Assembly: GCA_020630435.1 (NCBI GenBank)
Contig: JAHDBJ010000001.1
Location: forward strand, 1 to 64,000
DNA from: Saprospiraceae bacterium
GTDB taxonomy: Bacteria; Bacteroidota; Bacteroidia; Chitinophagales; Saprospiraceae
Reading direction: 5' to 3'
DNA: 64,000 nt
The translations under genes were made by a program, and so were the position numbers. Shown here piece after piece: positions 55,601 through 63,905 of the stretch; position 1 is the first letter of the stretch, and the number at the start of each line of letters is the position of its first letter. The notes beneath the pieces were generated by a model. It searched no databases. It was not told the DNA's origin and saw only the letters and a program-made list of their open reading frames with translations.

Positions 55601-56955
55601 TACTAGGACTAAGTTCAGGGTTTGAAGCACCAGGATGGGAATTCGTTACAGGACTTCAACAAGCAGATGAAGACTGGTTATTCAATACAGTAGCTCAAAA
55701 TGGTTGGATGACTCCCGAAACCTTCTTATTAAACCAAGAAGTCTATAAAACATATAAACGAGATCTAAGTGGTAAAGCCACTTTAGAACCATTTAATGAT
55801 TTTCGTATTGATGTGGAATTAAAACAAACAAGGACGCAAAACGATTTTGCATTCTTTAAACATGAAACTGCTGATACGACAGCATTTTCATATTTATCTC
55901 CTAGAGAAGTGGGATCTTATAATATTACGTTCTTACCCATTCGTACGTTCTTTGAAGACAATATTGAAGTTGTATTTGACCGCTTCCTAGAGAATAGAAA
56001 GATAATATCTCAACGACTTGGTGTCAAAAACAATATTAATTCATCACATCAAACTGATGATGGTTATATACAAGGTTATGGAAGTCAACATCAAGAAGTT
56101 TTAATTCCTGCATTTATATCGGCATATGCTGATATTGATCCAAATCAAACAAAACTTAACTTGTTTAAATACTTCCCACTACCAAACTGGAAAATCAGTT
56201 ATAATGGTTTATCTAAGATTCCAGCGATGAAAAATGTCTTTTCTCAATTTACATTGAATCACTCTTATAAATCGACATTGACCGTCAATAATTATACTTC
56301 TGATCTAGATTTTGATCGTGACGATCCCCTTTCTTTAAACAACTATAATAGAGCTAAAAATGATTATTACTCTAGGCTAGATATTCCAGCAATTGTAATT
56401 GCAGAAAGTTTATCTCCTTTAATTGGAATACAGGCAACTTTCAAAAACGATATTTCTCTTCGCCTTGACTGGAAAAAAAGCCGTAATTTATCATTTACAA
56501 CTTCCGATTTACAATTGGCAGAAAGTAAATCAGAAGAATATTTGATTGATGTCGGATATAGAATGAAAAACGTTTACATCCCATTCCTTCAATTTGGAAG
56601 CGACAAAAAGAAGAAAAAGAAAAAGAAAGAAGAGGAAGAAGATAAAAAAGGTGGTGTAAGTATTGATTTAGGTAAAAATAGAGGTGGTGAACAACAAGGA
56701 AATGATTTAGATTTTAAATTTATATTCTCTTTGAGAGATGATATTACCATCAATCATGAAATTGAAGGAAATGTGACTATCCCTACAAGAGGAAATAAAG
56801 TTATTCGAATTAGCCCTTTAATTAATTATGAGGTTAATCGACAACTGAGTCTAAGTCTTTTCTACGATTATACAAGAACAATACCTGCAATTTCAACATC
56901 TCCACCAACAACGACTTCATCAGCAGGTCTAAAAGTTAGATTCTCGTTGAATTAA
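49672..56955 (+). CDS. sprA: Type IX secretion translocon protein SprA
   Basis: The giant outer-membrane beta-barrel that forms the T9SS pore, needed for protein export and gliding in Flavobacterium. 2427 residues is normal for SprA. The N-terminal signal peptide (MNKFNSLLIVFFLLGITSIAYA) is followed by a periplasmic lead-in containing YRSPTYMTFEEYLEWSEKQ and then thousands of residues of alternating strands, including repeated NLPLTLGWDYRNTQNP-like and DxxxD turns. Two Lys-rich insertions, at about residues 1898-1933 and 2311-2330, stand out from the otherwise Asn/Asp/Tyr-rich barrel. The C-terminus ends in a short aromatic strand. It is transcribed alone, flanked by its own promoter and terminator. 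Confidence 0.94.
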   Translation: MNKFNSLLIVFFLLGITSIAYANFGSNTDLNDPYTEDIILTSVQDTIPSIKERKGDFITDPNTNPFDLKDPAAIKKSVEYDPELGMYIISEKIGEEYYRSPTYMTFEEYLEWSEKQQRQDYFDRLSGSSSVASGSSGLKDPIEDFDLKENLLDRLFGGNGIVITPQGSVDLTLGWDYRNTQNPTLPRRTQRQGGFDFDMGIQMNVTGKIGDKLQLGTNYNTQATFDFDNQMKLEYAGKEDEIVKKIEAGNVSLPLKSSLIQGSQSLFGLKTELQFGRLTVTGLLSQQKSRQNNLRIQGGSTVSDFEVPADRYDENKHFFLSHYNRDHFEESLQNLPQINSLFKVTRLEVWVTNNAGRQTERVRDIVAIADLGEGDNNKIANNNPLFQAPAVPVVRDIDGDALPHNEANPMLQIISNNTRDIDKVVTELQSTYGLEQTTDFEKIRARLLSPREYTFHPELGFISLNTILNPSDVVGVAVEFIYNGQPYKIGEFAADVSVDVETTDVIYVKMLKSTTQRNDIPMWDLMMKNVYSLGAYQVEQRDFRLDVVYDDPGKGLKRFISDPDLGTLSGVPLIQLFELDNLNVQNDPQPDGVFDFVPGLTILPQTGKVIFPVLEPFGSYLSNQIADPLVAEKYAYQALYDSTLIRAIEYAELNRFFIKGSYRSKSSSRISLGAFNIPRGSVQVTAGGKLLEENRDYEINYGTGELIILNDAYISTGVPINVSFEDNSLFSFQQKTMIGTRADYKISDDFNIGATWLRLSERPFTQKVNIGDDPIQNNIYGADIQFDREAPWLTRFLDKLPLLQTKEKSSISFQAEVAYLDPGHPKVIEQDESGVVLLDDFEGSSSSLDLRNPAINWVLASAPQNDQSNSNPDIPESQYVNDPRYGSNRAAMSWYQVDQSIEDIDPEDNFVRTVTLNEVFPNLSLSQTQPNNLRPLDITFDPTQRGPYNFDLPDGYSGVSAGLDFQGNLNNPETRWGGIMRSLTTTDFQQANIEFIEMWVMSPFADGNTTDPVETDNSELVINLGNISEDILRDSRGFYENSLPTPALNTRTDTTVWGRIPRNTPITRAFDNDEASRELQDVGLDGLDNEGERTVFEDYMNAIRSSSLEPRARARIEEDPSADDFAFYNDSEVYPSGTDVRVRYSRISNPQGNSGLPKNDEINAATTIPDTEDIFNDNTLSETESYYLYRIPIRRDASGTGIASDGRFITDEVEGVNGAKWYRIKIPIEQYQRRVGGIQDFRAIRFIRMYLKGFQKKVTLRFARFELVRNQWRRVTRNIVEGSNCDVSTFDVNDVNVEENSNRVPFNYVLPPGLQREQLVGTAFTNAFQNEQSLSMTVRNLCDNDAKGIFKTLNFDMRLYKKMKMFIHAESDLDLSPEDVSFFIRVGSDFEKNYYEYEIPLTMSDPNASTTDDDYRRVVWPLENELDLSLQALRELKLERNNASFPVNQFYQIEDLESAYGGKMGIVGNPNLGQTKTIMMGVKNNEGGATFIRTEVWLNELRLVGFDEKGGLAGLARMDLKLADFGNITLAGNYTGIGYGGLEQKLQQRQREEVIQVDAAAQLELGKLIPEKTGIKIPFYASYSNTTKSPQFDPYDLDVTLKDKLNSISDATVKDSIKQTAQDVTTIKTFNFTNVRKERTNNERTPMPWDISNFSFDYAYSNTENRSPLIRSDEQINHRGGLNYNFSTKGLPIYPFKNLIKKDKYLKFLSEFNFNPIPNSFSFSTELDKQAQVVTYRFAAPSNSTWYNNRFTWNRSYGLNWDLSKALKFRFNAYQNSLIDEVNQKTGLTPDGQTLAQTGFNTRKEYMWDNIKNFGRGRNYRHDLNLSFNVPLKNFFFLDWTTLKADYKADYAWTGASLEEYAQSLGNIIQNSQTRSLNGDLNFERLYNKSKYLKKINSKQRKKGKSKNKDIKPKNPPKENAEDVAKNEKDKKKKKDREPSIGERILIRPLMSLRKVRLSYSENFTSVLPGFGQSTNLLGLSSGFEAPGWEFVTGLQQADEDWLFNTVAQNGWMTPETFLLNQEVYKTYKRDLSGKATLEPFNDFRIDVELKQTRTQNDFAFFKHETADTTAFSYLSPREVGSYNITFLPIRTFFEDNIEVVFDRFLENRKIISQRLGVKNNINSSHQTDDGYIQGYGSQHQEVLIPAFISAYADIDPNQTKLNLFKYFPLPNWKISYNGLSKIPAMKNVFSQFTLNHSYKSTLTVNNYTSDLDFDRDDPLSLNNYNRAKNDYYSRLDIPAIVIAESLSPLIGIQATFKNDISLRLDWKKSRNLSFTTSDLQLAESKSEEYLIDVGYRMKNVYIPFLQFGSDKKKKKKKKEEEEDKKGGVSIDLGKNRGGEQQGNDLDFKFIFSLRDDITINHEIEGNVTIPTRGNKVIRISPLINYEVNRQLSLSLFYDYTRTIPAISTSPPTTTSSAGLKVRFSLN

Positions 56956-56980
56956 TTTCTGTTGAAATGAGTTGATTTAT

Positions 56981-57017
56981 AAAACTTCCGAAATAGTTGG
57001 TTATTTCGGAAGTTTTT
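56981..57017 (+). terminator. Terminator after sprA, 15-bp perfect stem
   Basis: AAAACTTCCGAAATA (56981-56995) and TATTTCGGAAGTTTT (57002-57016), followed by T and A-rich sequence. Confidence 0.88.
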
Positions 57018-57064
57018 ATTTTAAAATAAATGATCTGTGATTCCTTTAAAAATGAAATCCTTGT

Positions 57065-57072
57065 TAATTTTG
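57065..57072 (+). promoter_or_regulatory. -7 promoter element of pheT
   Basis: Exact TAATTTTG about 77 nt before the pheT ATG, without a clear -33 TTG. Confidence 0.35.
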
Positions 57073-57148
57073 TGATATACCGATAGCCATATATTGAAAA
57101 ATATTGTACTACAGGATTCATCAGAATAATTTTAAAGAATAAAAGCAA

Positions 57149-59590
57149 ATGAATATTTCTTACAATTGGTTGAAAGATTACTTAGACATTGACTTATCTG
57201 CTGAAAAAATAGGCGAAATCTTAACAGATATAGGCCTAGAAGTCGAAGGTATGGAAGAAAAAGAAAGCATTAAAGGAGGTCTTGAAGGTTTAGTAATCGG
57301 TGAAATAACTTATAAAGAAAAGCATCCCAATGCAGATAAACTTTCTTTAACTAAAGTCAACATAGGGCAAGACTCTGATCTCTCAATTGTTTGTGGTGCA
57401 CCCAATGTTGCTAAAGGACAAAAAGTAATCGTAGCTACAGTAGGGACAAAACTCTATCCTACTGAGGGAGACGAATTTAAAATCAAAAAAGCTAAAGTAA
57501 GAGGTGAAGTATCAGAAGGTATGATTTGTGCTGAAGATGAGATTGGTCTAGGAACAAGTCATGATGGTATAATGGTTTTACCTGAAGATACACCAGTAGG
57601 AACATTAGCAAGAGATTATTTTAAGGTAGAAAAAGATATTGTATTTGAAATTGGCTTGACTCCTAATCGTTCAGATGCGACTTCTCATATCGGTGTTGCC
57701 AAAGACTTAGCAGCAGCTTTAAAAATCAATTATGGACATTCAGGAAGGGTTAAACAACCACTTGTTGATGATTTTAAAGTTGACAATAAAGATTTACCTA
57801 TTGAAGTTGTAGTAGAAAATACAATAGCTTGTCCTAGATATACAGGAGTATCGATCAAAGGCGTCACGATAAAAGAATCACCAAACTGGCTGAAAAATAA
57901 ATTGAACTCCATTGGTGTAAGACCTATTAGTAATATTGTAGATATTACTAACTTCATTTTGCATGAATTAGGTCAACCACTTCATGCTTTTGATTTAGAT
58001 AAGATTACAGATGGTAAAGTTATTGTCAAAAACTTACCTGAATCGACTCCCTTCTTATCGTTAGATGAAATAGAAAGAAAACTAAGCAGCGAAGATTTAA
58101 TGATATGCGATGGTGCATCTAATGGAATGTGTATTGGAGGAGTGTTTGGTGGATTAAATTCGGGAGTAACGGAGACGACTATAAATATTTTTCTAGAAGC
58201 TGCACACTTTAACCCCATATCAATACGACGTTCTAGTACGAGGCATTTATTAAGAACGGATGCGGCAAAAGTATTTGAGAAGGGGAGTGATCCGAATATT
58301 TGTGTTTATGCACTAAAAAGAGCAGCAATGCTAATTGTAGAATTGGGAGGTGGAGAAATTGCTTCGGAAGTGATAGATATTTATCCTAATAAAATTGAGA
58401 AGAAAGAGATAAATGTAGGGTATAAGAACATACAACGATTAATAGGCGTTGAAATTCCAGCTACAAGAATTAAAGAAATTCTTGCAGCGATGGAAATTGA
58501 TATTGTTCAAGAAAACGCAACAGAACTTACAGTAGCAATTCCAACAAATAAAGCGGATGTCTTAAGAGAAGCAGATGTAATTGAAGAAATTTTGAGGATA
58601 TATGGTTTCAATCAAGTACCTATTCCTTCACAAGTGAGGAGTGCATTGACGTATAACCCAAAGCCTAATCCACATGAATTGAGAAACATTGTAAGTAATC
58701 ATTTGAGCGATGCAGGATTCAATGAAATGATGGGCTTATCAATTTCACAGTCAAAATATTATAAAGAAATATTGGACTATGTAGATTCTACACTTGTCTA
58801 CATCAATAATACCTCAAATATTCATTTAGATGTAATGCGACCAACGATGCTTTTTAGCGGTTTAGAAGCAATCTTACACAATCAAAATCGTCAAAATGCT
58901 AACCTTCGACTATACGAATATGGTAAAACGTATGTGAAAAATGAAAAAGGTTATGTAGAAATACAACACTTTAGTCTATTTTTATCAGGACAAAGAAATA
59001 ATGAAAGTTGGTTGGTCTCAGAAGAAAAAGCAGTTTCTTTTTATACATTAAAAGCACAAGTCTTAAACGTGTTAAATCGATTAGGTTTAAATGGTTTCCA
59101 AGAATCTGCTATACAAAATGAAGTATTGACTTATGGACTTTCTTATCATAGAGGACCACAAACGCTTGTAGATTTTGGAAAAATTAAGCGGTCTATTCTA
59201 AAAGAGATGGGTATCAAAACAGAAGTATTTTATGCCGATTTTAATTGGGATAATATTTTAAAAGCACTTAAAAAACATAAAATAGAATACAAAGCACTTA
59301 ATAAATTCCCAACATCTAGAAGAGATTTAGCCTTAGTGATTGACAAAAAAATAAAGTTTTCGGATATTGTTATAAAGGCTAGAAAAACAGATAAGAAATT
59401 ATTAAAAGAAATTAATCTTTTTGATGTTTATGAGGATACTGAAAAATTAGGTAGAGATAAGAAATCCTATGCTGTAAGTTTTACATTTGAAGATCCATCT
59501 AAAAATTTAAAAGATAAAGAGATTGATAAAATAATGAATAAACTTATCAGCACTTATGAAAATGAATTAGGTGCCGTCATTAGAAAATAG
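57149..59590 (+). CDS. pheT: Phenylalanine-tRNA ligase beta subunit
   Basis: The tRNA-binding and structural subunit of PheRS; the catalytic alpha subunit (pheS) is elsewhere. The 813 residues carry MNISYNWLKDYLDIDLSAEK at the N-terminus, a tRNA-binding EMAP-like domain (about 40-150, GEITYKEKHPNADKLSLTKV), the B3/B4 domain with IVDITNFILHELGQPLHAFD, B5 with VIEEILRIYGFNQVP, the core-like domain and a C-terminal anticodon-binding FDX-ACB domain (about 720-812, KFPTSRRDLALVIDKKIK). Length and order are typical. Confidence 0.96.
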   Translation: MNISYNWLKDYLDIDLSAEKIGEILTDIGLEVEGMEEKESIKGGLEGLVIGEITYKEKHPNADKLSLTKVNIGQDSDLSIVCGAPNVAKGQKVIVATVGTKLYPTEGDEFKIKKAKVRGEVSEGMICAEDEIGLGTSHDGIMVLPEDTPVGTLARDYFKVEKDIVFEIGLTPNRSDATSHIGVAKDLAAALKINYGHSGRVKQPLVDDFKVDNKDLPIEVVVENTIACPRYTGVSIKGVTIKESPNWLKNKLNSIGVRPISNIVDITNFILHELGQPLHAFDLDKITDGKVIVKNLPESTPFLSLDEIERKLSSEDLMICDGASNGMCIGGVFGGLNSGVTETTINIFLEAAHFNPISIRRSSTRHLLRTDAAKVFEKGSDPNICVYALKRAAMLIVELGGGEIASEVIDIYPNKIEKKEINVGYKNIQRLIGVEIPATRIKEILAAMEIDIVQENATELTVAIPTNKADVLREADVIEEILRIYGFNQVPIPSQVRSALTYNPKPNPHELRNIVSNHLSDAGFNEMMGLSISQSKYYKEILDYVDSTLVYINNTSNIHLDVMRPTMLFSGLEAILHNQNRQNANLRLYEYGKTYVKNEKGYVEIQHFSLFLSGQRNNESWLVSEEKAVSFYTLKAQVLNVLNRLGLNGFQESAIQNEVLTYGLSYHRGPQTLVDFGKIKRSILKEMGIKTEVFYADFNWDNILKALKKHKIEYKALNKFPTSRRDLALVIDKKIKFSDIVIKARKTDKKLLKEINLFDVYEDTEKLGRDKKSYAVSFTFEDPSKNLKDKEIDKIMNKLISTYENELGAVIRK

Positions 59591-59599
59591 AGCTAAGTA

Positions 59600-59899
59600 T
59601 TGAACACTTTAGAAAAAATAGATAAAATAGAATTAAAAGTACGGCAATTAGCCCTAAAGCTAGAACGTACTCAAGAGCGTAATAATCAATTACACGAAGA
59701 AAACAAACAACTCAAAGAAAAGGTTATTTCTGAAAAGGATAAAATTGTTTTATTAGAAGATAAACTATCTAAAATATCAGAAGCGCTGAAAATCAAACAA
59801 GGAGAAGATTCGGAACAATTGCAAACTATTCGTAAAGAAATTGATAAATATATTAAGGAAATTGATAAATGTATCGAATGGTTAGGAGAAGGTATTTGA
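59600..59899 (+). CDS. Small coiled-coil protein downstream of pheT
   Basis: A 99-residue, nearly entirely coiled-coil protein with heptads from residue 5 to 95 (ELKVRQLALKLERTQERNNQ and DKIVLLEDKLSKISEALK) and the terminal KEIDKCIEWLGEGI. A protein of this form is often seen behind pheT in Bacteroidota next to zapA and may assist cell division; the assignment is inference. The start is TTG, 9 bp after the pheT stop; no other Met exists near the N-terminus. Confidence 0.65.
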   Translation: MNTLEKIDKIELKVRQLALKLERTQERNNQLHEENKQLKEKVISEKDKIVLLEDKLSKISEALKIKQGEDSEQLQTIRKEIDKYIKEIDKCIEWLGEGI

Positions 59900-59972
59900 C
59901 ACTTCATCAGTCAAAATGTATATTAATTGCATCTATTCTTATACTTCGTTTTTAAAATAAAAAATTATAATT

Positions 59973-60287
59973 ATGGCAATATTTAATTTTTTTAAAACAG
60001 CAAAACACCAAAAGTATAAGTATATTCCTCGTTATTATGATCCCAATAAAGAAGAATTGATGCAACGATACAAACATGCTAAATTAAAAGCCTCGGATTC
60101 TCCCGAAGCCGTTAAAGCTAGAATTTCGGATGGTCTTCGTAGAAAGCAAAGAGGTAATGGAGCATATCGAAAACAACAAGTATTGCGCTCTAATTTAATT
60201 TTACTAGCAGTTATTGCATTTTTAGTGTTTTCAACTTTTTTCTTTTTAATAAAATATTTACCTGTTATTGTAAAAATGGTAGAATAG
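59973..60287 (+). CDS. Small membrane protein upstream of mutL
   Basis: 104 residues. The N-terminal half is basic and hydrophilic (YKYIPRYYDPNKEELMQRYK, ARISDGLRRKQRGNGAYRK); the C-terminal 30 residues are a single membrane helix (about 73-98). Its topology is probably a tail anchor with a cytoplasmic basic domain. The pattern resembles small conserved proteins placed before mutL in Bacteroidota. Function unknown. Confidence 0.6.
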   Translation: MAIFNFFKTAKHQKYKYIPRYYDPNKEELMQRYKHAKLKASDSPEAVKARISDGLRRKQRGNGAYRKQQVLRSNLILLAVIAFLVFSTFFFLIKYLPVIVKMVE

Positions 60288-60346
60288 AAGCCATCGAAAA
60301 AATTGAAATCACTTTTATTAATAAAAACTAAAAACAAAACAAGAAT

Positions 60347-62188
60347 ATGGCTGATATTATTCAGCTCCTACCAGATGCTATCGCCAATCAAATCGCAGCA
60401 GGAGAGGTAATACAACGACCTGCCTCTGTTGTTAAAGAATTGATGGAAAATGCTATTGATGCTGGTAGTACAAGCATTAAACTAATCATTAAAGACTCTG
60501 GTAAAACACTTATTCAAGTGATAGATGATGGATGTGGTATGTCTGAGACAGATGCGAGAATGAGTTTTGAGCGACACGCAACGTCAAAAATACGAGCAGC
60601 TAAAGATCTTTTTGCTATTCGAACTATGGGCTTTAGAGGGGAAGCAATGGCTTCTATTGCTGCAATTGCTCAAGTAGAGTTGAAAACCCGTCGGCGTAAA
60701 GATGAACTAGGGACTCGAATTGTGATTGAAGGTTCCGAAGTCAAATCCCAAGAACCCTGTCAATGTACAGCAGGAACACAATTTTCAATTAAAAATTTAT
60801 TTTATAATGTGCCTGCAAGGCGTAATTTCTTAAAATCCAATACCGTTGAAATGCGTCATATTCTCGATGAATTCCAACGAGTTGCTATTGCAAATCCAGA
60901 CATATTCTTTTCATTGTATCATAATAATTCAGAAATATTTCATCTGCCTCCAGGCAACTTGCGACAACGAATCGTAGGTGTTTTTGGCAGTAATACAAAT
61001 AAAAAATTAGTTCCTATACAGGAAGAAACAGATGTAACAAAAATTCATGGATTTGTAGGAAAACCAGAATATGCTAAAAAAACAAGAGGACAACAATATT
61101 TTTTTGTAAATAACCGCTTTATCAAAAGTGGTTATCTGAATCATGCTGTCGTTTCTGCGTATGAAGAATTAATCAGTAAAGAAGTTTACCCTTTGTACGT
61201 TATTTTTCTAGAAATAGATCCCTCTAGAATTGATATAAATGTACACCCAACAAAACAAGAAATTAAATTTGATGATGAACGACTCATATACAACTATCTA
61301 AAAGTAACGGTCAAACATGCCCTCGGACAATTTAATGTAGCACCATCTTTAGATTTTGATACAAGTCCTAATTTTGTCAATTATACAGCACCTAAAAATA
61401 AAATTGAACGACCACCTATTTCTAATCAGGTACCATCTAGTTTTGGTGTACCCAAACAGAGTGCTCTGCAAAAAAATAATCAGAAAAATTGGCAGAAACT
61501 GTATGAAGGTTTAGATCCATTTGAAGATTCTAAAAAGGAAAATTCTTCCGAGCCATTAACCATTGAAAGCGAATGGACCGATACAGGTACAATAGATGAT
61601 ACTTCACAAAGTTTTACTAAACAAAAAAAAGAACCTTACCAAATACACAATAAATATATTGTCAGTCAAATCAAATCGGGTTTTTTATTAATTGATCAGC
61701 AGGCTGCACATGAGCGAATATTATTTGAATACTTTTTAAATAAAATAAAAAATCAGGAACAATACACACAAGCTGAGCTTTTTCCTAAAACAATTAACCT
61801 TCCTCCTGCTGATGTACCGATTTTAAAAGAAATATTATCGGATATAAATAAAATGGGATTTGATATCAAAGAATTCGGAAATGATACGTTTATAATGCAT
61901 GGGATACCCGCAGAATTAGATAATGCTGAGGACGAAGAAAAATTAATTGAGTCTTTGATTGAACAATATAAGCTCAATATTGATTTATCTAGTAGTATTC
62001 AGGAACGACTAGCAATCGTTATGGCGATGAATGGAGCGATGAAGAAAATGGGATATTTGACTGTTGAAGAGATGCAATCCTTGATTGACCGATTGTTTGC
62101 TTGTGAAATTCCTTTTAAAAGTCCTAGAGGTAAAAATTGTTTTATTACCTATAATCTACAAGAATTACAAAAAAGATTTGAAGGGTAG
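60347..62188 (+). CDS. mutL: DNA mismatch repair protein MutL
   Basis: The ATPase that links mismatch recognition by MutS to strand removal. Residues 1-330 are the GHKL ATPase: IAAGEVIQRPASVVKELMEN and AIDAGS (Mg-binding Asn), DDGCGM, FERHATSKI, GFRGEAMASIAA, and NVPARRNFLK. A linker (330-425) with low conservation leads to a C-terminal dimerisation/endonuclease domain (430-613) with DQQAAHERILFEYF, a Gln variant of the DQHA(x)2E(x)4E endonuclease motif. The zinc-binding CPHGRP motif is not kept: SPRGKN stands in that place. The 613 residues are normal for the group. Confidence 0.95.
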   Translation: MADIIQLLPDAIANQIAAGEVIQRPASVVKELMENAIDAGSTSIKLIIKDSGKTLIQVIDDGCGMSETDARMSFERHATSKIRAAKDLFAIRTMGFRGEAMASIAAIAQVELKTRRRKDELGTRIVIEGSEVKSQEPCQCTAGTQFSIKNLFYNVPARRNFLKSNTVEMRHILDEFQRVAIANPDIFFSLYHNNSEIFHLPPGNLRQRIVGVFGSNTNKKLVPIQEETDVTKIHGFVGKPEYAKKTRGQQYFFVNNRFIKSGYLNHAVVSAYEELISKEVYPLYVIFLEIDPSRIDINVHPTKQEIKFDDERLIYNYLKVTVKHALGQFNVAPSLDFDTSPNFVNYTAPKNKIERPPISNQVPSSFGVPKQSALQKNNQKNWQKLYEGLDPFEDSKKENSSEPLTIESEWTDTGTIDDTSQSFTKQKKEPYQIHNKYIVSQIKSGFLLIDQQAAHERILFEYFLNKIKNQEQYTQAELFPKTINLPPADVPILKEILSDINKMGFDIKEFGNDTFIMHGIPAELDNAEDEEKLIESLIEQYKLNIDLSSSIQERLAIVMAMNGAMKKMGYLTVEEMQSLIDRLFACEIPFKSPRGKNCFITYNLQELQKRFEG

Positions 62189-62217
62189 TAAAATCGTCTT
62201 TCACGTAAAAAAAGATC

Positions 62218-62847
62218 ATGATTCGACTTTCGGAAGCGGTAAAACATCTTCTTATTATCAACGTGCTAATGTATTTTGGTTCACGTATTATCCTAGGCGA
62301 AGCAGTCTTTACCAATACAATAGAAAGTTGGGGCTGGCGACAGTTGGCCTTATTTCACCCTCAGACTGATTTTTTTGAACCTTACCAAATCGTGACGCAT
62401 ATGTTTATGCATGCGAATGAAAGGCATTTATTGTTTAATATGTTAGGTTTATTCTTTTTGGGCCCCATGGTAGAAAATGCACTAGGAACAAAGCGTTTCT
62501 TATTTTATTACCTTTCATCAGGATTTGGTGCGATGCTATTGCATTTATTAATTCAGACATTTACAGCCCAGTACTATGGTGGAGAGATTCCCATCATTCC
62601 TATGCTAGGAGCGTCAGGGGCTATCTACGGCATCTTAATTGGTTTTGCGATATTATTTCCCAATCAAGAATTGATGTTAATATTTCCTCCAATTCCCATT
62701 AAAGCCAAATATATGGCTCTAGGTTTGATTTTATTAGATACTTATGCAGGGGTTTTTAGTCATAATACTGGAGTAGCTCATTTTGCACATATTGGTGGAG
62801 CTATAGCGGGTGCTTTGATAATATTATATTGGAAAGGAAGAGGCTGA
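62218..62847 (+). CDS. Rhomboid-family intramembrane serine protease
   Basis: Cleaves membrane-spanning substrates in the bilayer. The 209 residues form six helices. Motifs: MFMHANERHLLFNMLGLFFL in helix 2, MLGASGAIYGILIGFA with nucleophile Ser133, and VAHFAHIGGAIAGAL with catalytic His191. All catalytic positions are present. It is 29 bp downstream of mutL and precedes a second rhomboid gene, likely transcribed together. Confidence 0.92.
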   Translation: MIRLSEAVKHLLIINVLMYFGSRIILGEAVFTNTIESWGWRQLALFHPQTDFFEPYQIVTHMFMHANERHLLFNMLGLFFLGPMVENALGTKRFLFYYLSSGFGAMLLHLLIQTFTAQYYGGEIPIIPMLGASGAIYGILIGFAILFPNQELMLIFPPIPIKAKYMALGLILLDTYAGVFSHNTGVAHFAHIGGAIAGALIILYWKGRG

Positions 62848-62907
62848 CATAATTTTATAACGACTATATGGTTTAGATTTTTTATAAAAAAAGAAGGATA
62901 TTTTTAG

Positions 62908-63837
62908 ATGTTTTCATCATTAATAAAAGACATAAAGCAAGAATATAACTACGGTAACATGGTTACACGACTTATCATTGTCAATGTAGCTGTATTTATT
63001 GTAGTTAATGCGCTAATGTTAGCTTTCAGAGTTAGTAATGGCTGGGAGTTACCAGAGCTATATTTTACGGTACTTCGTTTTTTCTGTGTATCGAGTGACT
63101 GGTGGTTTAATTTGACCCATCCTTGGGTCTTTTTTACTAGTATGTTTGTACATGAAGGTTTTTTTCATTTGTTGTTCAATATGCTTTTTTTGTATTGGTT
63201 TGGAACAATCGTTAGAGACTTTATTGGAAATCCTAGGATACTACAAATATATGTCCTAGGAGGCTTAGTAGGTGCATTTACTTATTTTTTGACAGCTAAT
63301 ATACTTCCTTATGGGAGTTCTTATGCTTTAGGAGCTTCGGCAGGGACAACGGCTATCCTTGTAGCCGCAGGTGTAATCGCTCCCGATTATACTCTTCGTC
63401 TATTATTTGTAGGAAATGTAAAACTAAAATATATAGTCCTTGTTGTCTTAATTTTAGATTTAGTGGGAATAGCTCATGATTCCAATACTGGTGGACATTT
63501 TGCGCATATTGGTGGAGCAATAATGGGTTGGCTTTTTATAAGTCAATTACAACAAGGAAATGATTTAGGAGCACCACTTCAAAGATTATTTGATAAGGTT
63601 AGTCATTTTAAAAATAGTTTTACTCAAAGACGACAAAAAGGCCCTAGATTAGCTTTCAAAAACCCTAACCTTAATAAACAGAATCAGACTCCCCAACATC
63701 AATCAGATGATCAATTTGATGTTTCTATAGAACAAAAAATTGACGAAATACTAGAAAAAATAAAACAAGAAGGTATTGAAAGCCTTACTCCAGAAGAAAA
63801 AAGTTTTTTGGACAAAGCAAGCAATAAAAAAAAATAG
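62908..63837 (+). CDS. Rhomboid-family intramembrane serine protease with long tail
   Basis: 309 residues. Six helices (20-210) are followed by a cytoplasmic tail of about 95 residues rich in Gln, Asn and Lys (QQGNDLGAPLQRLFDKVSHF to IEQKIDEILEKIKQEGIESL), with a short C-terminal helix. Catalytic Ser144 lies in LGASAGTTAIL, where Ala replaces the usual Gly after Ser, and His200 in GGHFAHIGGAIMG. It may be active or reduced in activity. It is 60 bp after the first rhomboid. Confidence 0.9.
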   Translation: MFSSLIKDIKQEYNYGNMVTRLIIVNVAVFIVVNALMLAFRVSNGWELPELYFTVLRFFCVSSDWWFNLTHPWVFFTSMFVHEGFFHLLFNMLFLYWFGTIVRDFIGNPRILQIYVLGGLVGAFTYFLTANILPYGSSYALGASAGTTAILVAAGVIAPDYTLRLLFVGNVKLKYIVLVVLILDLVGIAHDSNTGGHFAHIGGAIMGWLFISQLQQGNDLGAPLQRLFDKVSHFKNSFTQRRQKGPRLAFKNPNLNKQNQTPQHQSDDQFDVSIEQKIDEILEKIKQEGIESLTPEEKSFLDKASNKKK

Positions 63838-63843
63838 GATTAT

Positions 63844-63880
63844 AAAAAGGATTGCTCAAACTAATGGGCAATCCTTTTTT
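63844..63880. terminator. Bidirectional terminator at the right edge
   Basis: AAAAAGGATTGC (63844-63855) pairs with GCAATCCTTTTT (63868-63879), both ends flanked by T/A runs. It serves the rhomboid operon and the convergent gene at the edge. Confidence 0.82.
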
Positions 63881-63905
63881 AAAGACTTTGTCTCTATAAC
63901 TGAAA

